From: Patulibacter minatonensis DSM 18081
GTDB taxonomy: Bacteria; Actinomycetota; Thermoleophilia; Solirubrobacterales; Solirubrobacteraceae
Reading direction: 5' to 3'
NCBI RefSeq assembly: GCF_000519325.1
Contig: NZ_KI912613.1
Span: 2,730,652 to 2,794,651, forward strand
Length of the DNA: 64,000 nucleotides
The stretch's first letter is position 1. Every line of letters starts with the position of its first letter. The notes beneath the pieces are model-generated. The model was not told where the DNA came from and searched no databases. It saw only the letters and a list, made by a program, of their open reading frames with translations. A program made the translations under genes and the position numbers. Shown here in pieces: positions 39,491 through 49,072 of this stretch.

Positions 39491-39945
39491 CACGGACCCT
39501 CGTGACCTGGGGCGAACGCCAGGACCGCGTCGCAGATCTCGCGACGGGAGTCGCTCTTGTCGAGGCAGGCGACGGCACCGGCGACGCGGGCGTCCTCGAC
39601 CAGCACCCGGTCGTGGCGGGCGCTCAGCAGCAGGACCTTGGTCGCCGCGAGGTCGGGGTCCGCGGTGACGGTCCGGGCGACGGTCAGGCCGTCGACGATC
39701 GGCATCCGCGCGTCGACGAGGACCAGCTGGGGGCGGAGCGCGCGGATCTCCTCGAGCGCGCGGGCCCCGTTCTCGACGTCGGCGACGACCTCGACGCCCG
39801 GGCGCCTGCGGAGCGCGCGGACCATGCCGCCGCGGAACCGCTCGTTGTCGTCGGCGACCAGGATCGTGACGGGCGCGACGGCGTCGGATACCGGGTACGC
39901 GCCGACGGCGGTACGGGGCGTGGCATCGTCTGCTGTCGGATTCAT
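39490..39945 (-). CDS. Stand-alone receiver-domain response regulator
   Basis: A 151-residue protein containing only a CheY-like receiver, preceded by a flexible leader of about 25 residues. The phosphorylation pocket is intact: ILVADDNERF, Asp in LVLVDARMPIVDG, Ser in LLLSARH and Lys in CLDKSDSR. There is no DNA-binding or output domain, so it must act by protein-protein contact or phosphotransfer. It is encoded directly upstream of, and overlapping, the degenerate kinase gene. Both point to a non-transcriptional signalling pair. Confidence 0.82.
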   Translation of the reverse strand: MNPTADDATPRTAVGAYPVSDAVAPVTILVADDNERFRGGMVRALRRRPGVEVVADVENGARALEEIRALRPQLVLVDARMPIVDGLTVARTVTADPDLAATKVLLLSARHDRVLVEDARVAGAVACLDKSDSRREICDAVLAFAPGHEGP

Positions 39946-40148
39946 CACGTGCGTACCCGGCGATCGTACTCCGCGGTGCGGTGCCGATGCCCGGGTCCTG
40001 GGCCCTGCGCGCTCTTCGCGCGGCTGCGCGCACGATCCCGTGACGAGCGCGTCGGACGGCCGAAGATACCTGCACAGGACGGGTCCGGCGACCGGTGAAC
40101 GGGAACATTCGCGAAACCTCGCGCCCCGCGGGGTGCCCGCGACGCCGC

Positions 40149-40742
40149 TCAGGTCATCGGCGGGAGGAACCGCCCGGTCCGGCGCGCCCACGCCTCGTAG
40201 TCGTGGCCGTGGACCTCGCGCAGGTGCGGCTCCTCGACGTTGATCGCCTGGAGTCGCACGCCGATCGCGAGGACGAGCACGCCCAAGGCGCCCGGGTAGG
40301 TCGGGTCGGTCATGGTGACGCCGAGGGCGAGCACGACCATGCCGGTGTAGATGGGGTGGCGCATCCGGCCGAAGGGCCCGGTCGTCACCAGCGCGGTGCG
40401 CTCGGCGACGTCCTGGCCGACCCGCCAGTGCTCCCGCATCGTCTGCTGGGCCCACCACGCCCACGCGAGCCCGGCGACCAGGAGCAGGACGCCCGCCCCG
40501 TGCGTGATGAACGCGTTGCCGGGGGTCCAGTCCCACGCGACACCGGCGAGGTGGGCGATGGGTCCGACGCCGACCAACAGCGTGCCCAGGCCGAGGATCA
40601 TGGCGGCGCGCCGTTGCACGCCCGGCACCGCGCGGCCCAGGGCGACCCCTGACGCCCCCGTCAGTCGGCGGTGCACGACGATCCGGCCCGGGAGCAGGAC
40701 CACGAAGGCGATCACGGCACCGATGGTGGCGACGGCGGGCAC
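40149..40742 (-). CDS. Isoprenylcysteine carboxyl methyltransferase-family membrane protein
   Basis: A 197-residue protein with about five TM helices. The conserved C-terminal core reads VTTGPFGRMRHPIYTGMVVLALGVTM and ends EEPHLREVHGHDYEAWARRTGRFLPP, the ICMT/phospholipid methyltransferase (PEMT-like) signature that binds S-adenosylmethionine at the membrane. Bacterial members methylate lipids or unknown small acceptors; the substrate is not deducible. GTG at 40742 is used, with AGGA about 5 bp upstream. A His-rich peptide gene lies 128 bp upstream on the same strand and may be cotranscribed. Confidence 0.82.
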   Translation of the reverse strand: MPAVATIGAVIAFVVLLPGRIVVHRRLTGASGVALGRAVPGVQRRAAMILGLGTLLVGVGPIAHLAGVAWDWTPGNAFITHGAGVLLLVAGLAWAWWAQQTMREHWRVGQDVAERTALVTTGPFGRMRHPIYTGMVVLALGVTMTDPTYPGALGVLVLAIGVRLQAINVEEPHLREVHGHDYEAWARRTGRFLPPMT

Positions 40743-40870
40743 GGGTTCCTGAAGCGTCGCACGCGGCGGCCCGTCGCGCCGGTCGACGTCGTGCAGGCCG
40801 GCCTGTCGCAGGGAGGTTCGTGGCGGGCGACGGTCGCGCGCCGGCGGTCCGTCGCCCGCCGGGGTGGGGG

Positions 40871-41032
40871 CTACCGGGCGGTGAGCGCCGCGTGGGCCGC
40901 GTGGGCGACCGGCGCGTCGTGGAGCCCGATGGCGAGGACCGCGAACGCCACGAGGGCGACCGGGCCGGCCAGGAGCGCGGTGGCCGCGTTCTGTTCGAGG
41001 TGGTGGTGGCGGTGCTGCTGCGCGTGCTGCAT
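40871..41032 (-). CDS. Small His-rich single-TM peptide
   Basis: 53 residues. A His/Gln-rich N-terminus (MQHAQQHRHHHLEQN) is followed by one hydrophobic helix (ALLAGPVALVAFAVLAIGL) and a short tail with further His (HDAPVAHAAHAAL). GGAGG sits 5 bp before ATG 41032, a strong ribosome binding site. The many His residues suggest metal binding. It superficially recalls small metal-transport subunits such as CbtB but lacks their C-terminal signature, so the function stays open. The AT-rich upstream region carries an inverted repeat. Confidence 0.6.
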   Translation of the reverse strand: MQHAQQHRHHHLEQNAATALLAGPVALVAFAVLAIGLHDAPVAHAAHAALTAR

Positions 41033-41073
41033 GAGGACCTCCGATGAGGAACTGCTGTCTCGTCCGAGAATAC

Positions 41074-41090
41074 ATTTGGTTAGCGCAACG
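41074..41090 (-). promoter_or_regulatory. Inverted repeat upstream of the His-rich peptide gene
   Basis: TTGGTT-N5-AACGAA type dyad (half-sites TTSGTT) lies in an unusually AT-rich patch (ATACATTTGGTTAGCGCAAC) about 40 bp upstream of the start codon. It looks like an operator, for example of a TetR/MarR-class repressor. No regulator gene is adjacent. Confidence 0.45.
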
Positions 41091-41138
41091 AACAAGTGTG
41101 GTTCGTCACCTTCCGCACGAGCGTTCGTGCCGGACCGC

Positions 41139-41165
41139 GCGACCGGGGTCCGTCGCCCCGGTCGC
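41139..41165 (-). terminator. Terminator hairpin of acs
   Basis: A 10-bp stem GCGACCGGGG / CCCCGGTCGC with a 7-nt loop, 40 bp downstream of the acs stop. A second small hairpin (GCACGA-GCGT-TCGTGC, 41116-41131) follows in the direction of transcription. Confidence 0.6.
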
Positions 41166-41205
41166 CGTTCCGGACTGCCCGGTCACGCCCCGCGAAGGCG
41201 AGGAC

Positions 41206-43209
<2,004 letters not shown>

Positions 43210-43830
43210 CTCGGTGCGTCCTCCGGCGAGATCCTGGGCCGCGACGGGCGCGGCACGACTTCGTGCGCCGCGGGACCGCGGCTTCGTCCGAACCTACATG
43301 GGTGCGCGCGGGCACAGACCGGGCCGGGCGGGCCGACGCCCCGCTCGCGGGAGGTTGGCGCGTTGCCGCTCGTCGGGGGCGACGTCACGCACGGGTGGCG
43401 CGGGGGTTCGTGAGGACCGGCGGTCGGCGGGCGGGCGGTCCGGAGGCGGGGCGGTCGCGCGCGGCCTGAGGGCGCCGCGCTGCCGGGCCGGGGTGGGGTG
43501 CCGAGCCGGACCGGGGTGTCACGTCGTGCAGGGCCGGCCGCGCCGTGGGCGCCGCCGTCCACCGATCGGTGGACCACCAACGCCCGCGCTGCGTCGGCGG
43601 TCGTGGGAAGTCACGAGGTGGTCACCGATGGGACCAAAGTCGGACACAGACACGATCATCAGTGAGAAACGGGTGATCGGGCGCGCGGTGCCTCGGGTAA
43701 CGGCGTTATACAACCGGACGTCGCTTGTCAATTCGAAACGACGATCGTAGGATCCGGTGGCCAGCGGGTCCCCTCAGAGGGGGACCCACCGTCGTCCGAG
43801 CCCCCACCGGACAGTCCAGGAAGGTGTCCG
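43210..43830. promoter_or_regulatory. Long divergent regulatory region
   Basis: A 621-bp non-coding gap between acs (-) and the SPFN gene (+). It contains a perfect 16-bp palindrome TCCACCGATCGGTGGA (43558-43573), an inverted repeat CGATCATC-N11-GGTGATCG (43653-43679), a sigma70-like promoter and two leader hairpins. The last three items are partly annotated separately. No gene is supported. Confidence 0.6.
43725..43753 (+). promoter_or_regulatory. Sigma70-like promoter
   Basis: TTGTCA (43725-43730) and TAGGAT (43748-43753) are separated by exactly 17 bp and lie 77 bp before the GTG start. The surrounding DNA is locally AT-rich. It should transcribe the SPFN-family gene with a leader of about 70 nt. 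Confidence 0.65.
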
Positions 43831-43831
43831 G
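43766..43831 (+). promoter_or_regulatory. Two leader hairpins, second enclosing the ribosome binding site
   Basis: Hairpin 1 has stem GGGTCCCC / GGGGACCC (43766-43787). Hairpin 2 has stem CCGGACA / TGTCCGG (43807-43813 with 43825-43831); its loop carries AGGAAGG and its 3' arm ends on the first base of the GTG start. This may modulate translation. Confidence 0.5.
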
Positions 43832-45432
43832 TGCGCGGTCGAGGTGTGAACGAGGTCCGAGTCCAGGCGGACGTGCCTGCTCCCGTACGCGGCGCTCGCG
43901 TGCGCCGACGTGCCCTCCTCGCCGCGACCCTCGCGGTGAGCGCCGCGTCGCTCGTCCCGCTCGCCGGCAGCGCGGCGGCCGAGGTCATCGGCCCGAACTG
44001 CTCCCCGCCCGGTGGGTACTACAGCGGCGGGGTCCATCCCGGCGCGTGCTGGCGTCCGTTCTCCGCGGACAGCCCGTTCAACGTGCGGCTGCTGCCGAAC
44101 GATCCGCGGGTCGAGCCGGCGTCGGACCGGATCGTGAACCGCCTGAACGCGATGGGCCGGCCGGGGAGCCTCAGCTTCGGCACGGGGCAGAACGGCAAGG
44201 GCTTCGGCGAGAAGGCGATCTACTTCGCCCGGCCGACGGACCCGCAGGTCACCGTGCGTCTGCGCGAGGACGACCGCAACGGCGGCACCTGGGGCAGGAG
44301 CGAGCTCAACGGCATGACGATCCGCATCCCCGCGGGCGCCCGGCCGAGCCAGGGCACCGACGGGCATCTCGCCGTCGTGGACCAGGAGTCCGGGTGGGTC
44401 TACGAGCTGTGGCAGGCGGACGACGCCGGCGCGCGGAACGGGGCGATCTCCGCCTCCTGGGGTGGCCGGACCCGCATCGACGGCACGGGGGAGACGATCG
44501 GCACCGGCGTCGCGAGCGCCTCCGGTCTCAGCATCCTGGGCGGCATCATCCGCCCGGAGGAGCTCCTCGAGGGCGAGATCCCGCACGCGCTCTACCTGAC
44601 GGTGGGCTGCACGAACGGCATCTCGGTCGCCCCGTCGCTGCGCCCGACGTCCGACCCCGCGAGCTCCTGTGCCCGTCAGGGCAAGTCGAACGTCGACGCC
44701 CCGGCCCTCGGCCAGCGGTTCCAGCTCGGCTACACCGACGCGCAGATCGATGCGCTCCCGGTGCCGAACCACGCGAAGGTCCTCCTCCGCGCGATGTCGC
44801 GGTACGGCATGATCGTCACCGACCTCAGCGGCGGCGACTCCTGGCACCTCGACGCCGAGGCGTCGCTGGACCGGAGCTCGCTCGGGCAGCCCGATCCGGG
44901 GGTCGAGTTCGGGCAGCTGTCCGGGCTCCCCACCTGGGATGGCGGCCGGCAGTACCTGTGGGAGATCGCCGACATCCCGGGGATCGACGGCAAGGCCGGG
45001 AGCTGGACCAAGGCGCTGCGGGTGATCAAGCCGTGCGTCAGCGACGGGTCGTGCCCGGCACCGGCACCGGCACCCCAGGCCGTGTTCGGCCCGGTGGTCC
45101 CCGACGCGGTGTCCCTCGTCGCGACGACGAAGGCGACGCCGACCTCCGTCACGGCGACCGCGACCGCCACCGCGACCGTCGCCGTCCGCCGCCCCGTCCC
45201 CGCCCGGGCGACCGCGACCGCGACCGTCAAGGCGTCCGCCGTCATCAAGCGCCCGAAGTCGAAGACGACCTCCTCGCTGAAGAAGGCGCGGACGGACGCC
45301 CGGGTCAAGGCGAAGAAGAAGGCCACGCGGCGCGCCAAGGTCAAGGCGCTGCACCGCGCCCGGGCCCGCGCCGCTGCGAAGGCCCGCGCCAAGCGGCTGA
45401 AGCAGCTGCGCGCGGCCGACGTCGCGAAGTAG
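43831..45432 (+). CDS. Secreted SPFN/IRPEEL-family protein with Lys/Ala-rich tail (paralogue)
   Basis: 533 residues. A Tat-like signal (RVRRRALLAATLAVSAASLVPLAGSAAA) precedes EVIGPNCSPPGGYYSGGVHPGACWRPFSADSPFN. The conserved core continues with ELNGMTIRIP, SGLSILGGIIRPEELLEGEIPHALYLTV, LGQRFQLGYTDAQI and LLRAMSRYGMIVTDLSGG. A Thr/Ala linker and a basic tail of about 60 residues (KKKATRRAKVKAL-type) close it. Order and tail match 8669-10414, so the two are paralogues. They are presumably exported and retained by binding anionic surface polymers; the activity of the core domain is unknown. GTG at 43831 follows AGGAAGG. Confidence 0.8.
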   Translation: MRGRGVNEVRVQADVPAPVRGARVRRRALLAATLAVSAASLVPLAGSAAAEVIGPNCSPPGGYYSGGVHPGACWRPFSADSPFNVRLLPNDPRVEPASDRIVNRLNAMGRPGSLSFGTGQNGKGFGEKAIYFARPTDPQVTVRLREDDRNGGTWGRSELNGMTIRIPAGARPSQGTDGHLAVVDQESGWVYELWQADDAGARNGAISASWGGRTRIDGTGETIGTGVASASGLSILGGIIRPEELLEGEIPHALYLTVGCTNGISVAPSLRPTSDPASSCARQGKSNVDAPALGQRFQLGYTDAQIDALPVPNHAKVLLRAMSRYGMIVTDLSGGDSWHLDAEASLDRSSLGQPDPGVEFGQLSGLPTWDGGRQYLWEIADIPGIDGKAGSWTKALRVIKPCVSDGSCPAPAPAPQAVFGPVVPDAVSLVATTKATPTSVTATATATATVAVRRPVPARATATATVKASAVIKRPKSKTTSSLKKARTDARVKAKKKATRRAKVKALHRARARAAAKARAKRLKQLRAADVAK

Positions 45433-45881
45433 CGCGCGGCGATACCGAACCGATCCCGCGGCGAGACCGATCCGCGTCGGCGGGACGAGAAGGTGGATCT
45501 ATCGGACGGGGCGTTGGGGGACAACCCGGCCGAGAGAACGGCCGCGCTCTCGCTGTGAGCGCGGCCGTTCGCCGTTCCGGGGCCGGTCGCCCCGTACGGC
45601 GGCACGGGGCCTCGCCGGTGAACACCGGCGTACCTCGATCATTCGTCGATTCTGTGTGCGTGCAACGACCGCAGGGTGTATGGCGTATCAGTCCACCAAC
45701 TCGGGACTGGGACGGTGATCGATCTGCGGACGACATCTGGCCAGTCGGGTGCCAGGGCGACGGCGACCAGCGAGCTGACCTTTATGGGTCACTCAGGCGA
45801 CCCGGGCGCGGATAGGCTCGCCATGCCGCGCCGCGAACGGTGGCGTGTGTGTCCCCACCCCCTCAAACAGAAAGGGCGCGC
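45433..45881 (+). other. Spacer with RNA-like element copy A and upstream region of the collagen-like gene
   Basis: A 449-bp gap. The first third holds the conserved element annotated at 45463-45571. The remainder (45580-45881) is AT-richer towards the gene and includes TCCACCAACTCGG...ACGGTGATC near 45692, partly resembling the dyad motif seen elsewhere. No gene is supported. Confidence 0.5.
45463..45571 (+). ncRNA. Duplicated RNA-like element, copy A
   Basis: GAGACCGA (45463-45470) is followed after 30 bases by a 28-nt block starting ATCGGACGGGGCGTTGGGGG (45501-45528), in which GTTG-GGGGA-CAAC can form a small hairpin. A 13-bp hairpin AACGGCCGCGCTC / GAGCGCGGCCGTT follows (45537-45569, 7-nt loop). 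Copy B at 47011 shares the blocks and the spacing. It could be a small RNA with its own terminator or a conserved 3' end; the class is not recognised. Confidence 0.5.
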
Positions 45882-46823
45882 ATGAACATCAGGAACATGC
45901 GGGTCATCCTCGTCGCGGCCATCGTCGCGGCACTTCTCGGCGGCGGCGTCGCCACCGCGAAGACCTTGATCTCCGGCAAGGACATCAGGAACAGCACGAT
46001 CACCGGCGCCAAGGTCAAGAACAGCTCCCTCACGGGCTCCGACATCAAGAGCAAGTCGGTGTCCATCAGCGATCTGACGAAGGCCACCCAGAACCTCATC
46101 CGCTCCGGCGGCACGAGCAGCACGACCGGCAAGCCGGGCGCGAACGGCGCCAACGGCGCGACGGGCGCCACCGGTCCCGCCGGCCCGGCCGGCCCGCAGG
46201 GTCCCAAGGGCGACACGGGCGCCTCGGGCGACCCGACGCCGTACGTCATCACGGGCGGCAACTGGACGGTCAAGGGCTTCGGCCGTTGGCGCGACTCGGA
46301 CAACGACTCGACGATCGCGTTCGACACGGGCGCGCTGAAGCTCGGTTCGGCCACGGGTCATCGCGTGGGCGTCCAGTTCCCGATCCAGCAGGGCACTCGC
46401 GTCGCGGACCTCGAGACGCTGACCTACATCGGCAACACGGGCCTCGCGCTCGAGGTCGATCCGAGCGGCGACAAGGCCGGCGCTGTCGGTGCCCCGGACT
46501 ACGCGACGTTCGTCTACGAGCCCGGCGACACCAGCACGACGGCCTCGCACAACGTGCTGACCGACGCCAAGTGGTTCTCGACGCGTGATCTCGGCACCGG
46601 TGGGACCACCATCCCGAAGAACACGGGTGGCAAGACGCTCAAGCAGCTCCTCGACGCGTCGGCCGAGGTCGCCGGCAACGGCGTGGACGACAAGGTCCGC
46701 ATCCTCGGTGGCCGCCTCGGCACCGGCTCCTCGACGGGTGGCGCCGCCATCTCCGTGCAGGCCGCCGGCGTCCAGGTCGGCATCAAGGGCGCGCCCTCCG
46801 CGACCTACGCGTTCACGAAGTAG
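45882..46823 (+). CDS. Secreted collagen-like protein (second copy of architecture)
   Basis: 313 residues. A signal segment (MRVILVAAIVAALLGGGVATA) is followed by repeats (LISGKDIRNSTITGAKVKNSSLTGSDIKSKS). A short collagen-type stretch of about 15 G-X-Y triplets (GANGANGATGATGPAGPAGPQGPKGDTG) leads to a beta-rich C-terminal domain of about 190 residues. The N-terminal organisation matches 1698-2465, while the C-terminal domains are different. It is probably a surface stalk protein. ATG at 45882 follows AAAGGG at a good distance. A clean terminator hairpin follows the gene, so it is monocistronic. Confidence 0.8.
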   Translation: MNIRNMRVILVAAIVAALLGGGVATAKTLISGKDIRNSTITGAKVKNSSLTGSDIKSKSVSISDLTKATQNLIRSGGTSSTTGKPGANGANGATGATGPAGPAGPQGPKGDTGASGDPTPYVITGGNWTVKGFGRWRDSDNDSTIAFDTGALKLGSATGHRVGVQFPIQQGTRVADLETLTYIGNTGLALEVDPSGDKAGAVGAPDYATFVYEPGDTSTTASHNVLTDAKWFSTRDLGTGGTTIPKNTGGKTLKQLLDASAEVAGNGVDDKVRILGGRLGTGSSTGGAAISVQAAGVQVGIKGAPSATYAFTK

Positions 46824-46870
46824 CACGCACTCCCCGGTCCTCGCGCTTCGGCGTGGGGACCACGCAGGTC

Positions 46871-46898
46871 CGGAGCGCCGCCCACGGGCGGCGCTCCG
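46871..46898 (+). terminator. Intrinsic terminator hairpin
   Basis: A 13-bp stem CGGAGCGCCGCCC / GGGCGGCGCTCCG, followed by TCGTT, 47 bp after the collagen-like gene stop. Confidence 0.75.
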
Positions 46899-47453
46899 TC
46901 GTTCCGGGCCCCCCGGCGACGCCGCACCCGAGGACGGCGCCGACCCGCCTCGCACGCCTCCGCCCCGGCTGGCTGCCCGGAGCGCACCGCAACCGCATCG
47001 ACACCCGGTCGAGACCGAATCGCTCCCCACGCCGATCACGATGGTGCCATCGGACGGGGCGTTGGGGGACAACCCGCTCGACAGAACGGCCGCGCTCCTG
47101 TGGGAGCGCGGCCGTTCGCGTTCTCCGGGCGTCCTCGGTCCCGGCCCGCCCACGGGGCGGCCCGGGTCCGGCGCGGCGGACGTCCTCGCGGTCGGTCCGC
47201 GGCCCGTCGTCCCCGCCTCTCCGGCCATTCCCGGCTCCGCGCACGCCCGGGCGTGCGACCATCACCTGACGTGACGTTCGGCCCCGACCCCCTACCCGAC
47301 CGGTCGTCCACCGCGGCCCGCGCGCCGCGCCCGGTGCAGCGCCGGCCTCTGCGCGTCCTCCGACCTGTCACCTACGGCCGACACGAGACGTCGCCCGACG
47401 ACGGTGACACTCGGGCCCCAGCCGCGTCACGCACGACGTCGGTCTCGGGGCGG
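46899..47453 (+). other. Spacer with RNA-like element copy B
   Basis: A 555-bp gap between a terminator and the next plus-strand gene, containing element copy B (47011-47118). The rest has no supported gene. The sequence from 47120 to 47453 is GC-rich, with no obvious promoter except the region around CACCTGACGTGACGTTC (47264). Confidence 0.5.
47011..47118 (+). ncRNA. Duplicated RNA-like element, copy B
   Basis: GAGACCGA at 47011 and the 28-nt conserved block at 47049-47076 have the same 38-base offset as in copy A. A 15-bp hairpin follows: GAACGGCCGCGCTCC / GGAGCGCGGCCGTTC (47084-47117, TGTG loop). A separate terminator (46871-46898) already ends the upstream gene, so this copy is unlikely to be only a terminator. 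A stand-alone RNA or leader is more plausible. Confidence 0.5.
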
Positions 47454-49055
47454 ATGGTCGCGTCACCGACGATGTCGGTCGCGCTGCGGACCGTCGCCGT
47501 CGCCACCGTTGCCCTCGTGACGCCGGCCGGGCTCGCCCTCACCGCGGGATCCGCGGCGGCTGCTCCGTCCGCTGCGGCGTGCCGCACGGCCCTGTCGGCG
47601 AGCCTCGCCACCCACGATCCGACGACCTTCGCCGACCGGGCGGTCGCCGCCGTGCGCGTCGGACCGGGCGCGGCGACCGGCGTGCGGGTCGCGGTGACCC
47701 GCGGTCGCCGGACGATCGCCAGTGGCACCGCGGCGCACCTCGCGCGCGGGAGGACCCCGGTGGCGCTGAAGCTCCGGGCGACCCCGTCGACGGGCGACGT
47801 CCGCATCCGGGTCACGGGCAGGGTCGCCGGGTGCGGCGGCCGCTCGGCCTCGACGACGTTCCGGTTGCGTGCGGCGTCGCTGCCGGTCCGCACGGCGCTG
47901 CGCGGCACCGCGATCTCCGGCGGGCGCACCGTCGTCAGCGTCCTCCTCCGCGCGGTCGGTGGCAGGTCCGCGCGCGACGTCCGGGTCCGGCTGCTGAACG
48001 CCCGGGGCGCGAAGGTCGCGAGCACCGCGGTGAAGGGGCGGATCACCGGGGTCTCGGAGGTCGCGCTGAAGGCGGCGGACACGCTGCCGCCGGGGCGCTA
48101 CTCCGTGGTGGTCAGCGGGCGGACGGGCAGCTCGAAGGTGGCCGCCACGGCCACGCAGAGCATCACGGTCGCGGCGGCGCGCGCCGCAACGGATCCGGCG
48201 GCCCTGACCGCCGATCCTTCGCGCCAGCGGGTCGTCGTCGACTGGTCCGGCGGCTCGTCCTCGGGGCGGGACGTCGCGGGCTTCGTGGTCCCCGGCGTCG
48301 GGCACGGCGAGCTCGTGTGCAGCCCGAACACCCAGTGGATCCGCATGTTCCCGACGGCGCAGACCCGTGAGGTCTCGATGCTGACGTGGACGTACCGGTC
48401 GTGGGACGGCAACAGCCAGAACGCCGAGAAGGCGCTCCGCGAGGCCCTGTTCACCACCGGGACCGGGCGCGACTTCAACGAGGGCTTCAACAAGTTCCAG
48501 CCGGCCGAGAAGCAGTCGACGGGCGAGTTCACCGCGCTTCTGAGCGACCGCGGCCCGATCGGCGCGGCGTTCGCCCCGTCGCTGGTGCCGCCGGTCGGCG
48601 TCCACGTCACGTGGGAGTGGGACTTCCGCGACCCGTCGGCGGCCCGCTGCCACGTCCAGGCGGAGATCGTCGCCCAGACCACAGGCTCGACCGGCGTGGG
48701 CTCCACGCAGGTCCTGTGGCGTGGCGACGCCGGCGCGGCGGGCCACGACGCCGCCGAGTCCGACCTCCCCGGCGTCGGCCGTCTCGGCATCACCTGCCAG
48801 GCCACGCCGTCGGGCACCAGGGCGCTCCGCCTCGACATCCCGGGCGCCTCGACGGTCACCACCCGCGAGGGCTCGGTCGACACCGCCGTCCCGCAGGCCC
48901 CGGGCCCGGTCGTCGTCGCCCTGCCGAACAACGGCCAGCTCCAGATCGACACCGCCGCCGGCGCGCGGATCCTGGTCTCCTCCCGCTGGAAGGTCAACGA
49001 CCCGGACCAGACGCAGAACTCGTGCGCCGTCGCGGCGCAGAGCGTCGCGCCGTAG
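47454..49055 (+). CDS. Secreted protein of unknown function
   Basis: 533 residues. A signal peptide (VALRTVAVATVALVTPAGLALTAGSAAAA) ends near residue 38. Two Ig-like beta repeats (about 40-250) resemble bacterial surface Big/Fn3-type folds. The C-terminal domain of about 280 residues has DWSGGSSSGRDVAGFVVPG, TWTYRSWDGNSQNAEKAL and several Cys (LVCSPN, RCHVQAEI, GITCQAT, NSCAVAAQ) that could form disulfides after export. I do not recognise the family. ATG at 47454 is chosen, with ATG at 47472 as an alternative; the longer frame upstream is low-complexity and includes the RNA-like element, so it is not used. Confidence 0.68.
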   Translation: MVASPTMSVALRTVAVATVALVTPAGLALTAGSAAAAPSAAACRTALSASLATHDPTTFADRAVAAVRVGPGAATGVRVAVTRGRRTIASGTAAHLARGRTPVALKLRATPSTGDVRIRVTGRVAGCGGRSASTTFRLRAASLPVRTALRGTAISGGRTVVSVLLRAVGGRSARDVRVRLLNARGAKVASTAVKGRITGVSEVALKAADTLPPGRYSVVVSGRTGSSKVAATATQSITVAAARAATDPAALTADPSRQRVVVDWSGGSSSGRDVAGFVVPGVGHGELVCSPNTQWIRMFPTAQTREVSMLTWTYRSWDGNSQNAEKALREALFTTGTGRDFNEGFNKFQPAEKQSTGEFTALLSDRGPIGAAFAPSLVPPVGVHVTWEWDFRDPSAARCHVQAEIVAQTTGSTGVGSTQVLWRGDAGAAGHDAAESDLPGVGRLGITCQATPSGTRALRLDIPGASTVTTREGSVDTAVPQAPGPVVVALPNNGQLQIDTAAGARILVSSRWKVNDPDQTQNSCAVAAQSVAP

Positions 49056-49072
49056 GGGCGGGGAGGGCGGGG

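Noticed and set aside
45501-47118. The duplicated element as ends of an insertion sequence or composite transposon
   Set aside because: Copies are in direct orientation, lack terminal inverted repeats and target duplications, and enclose no transposase.
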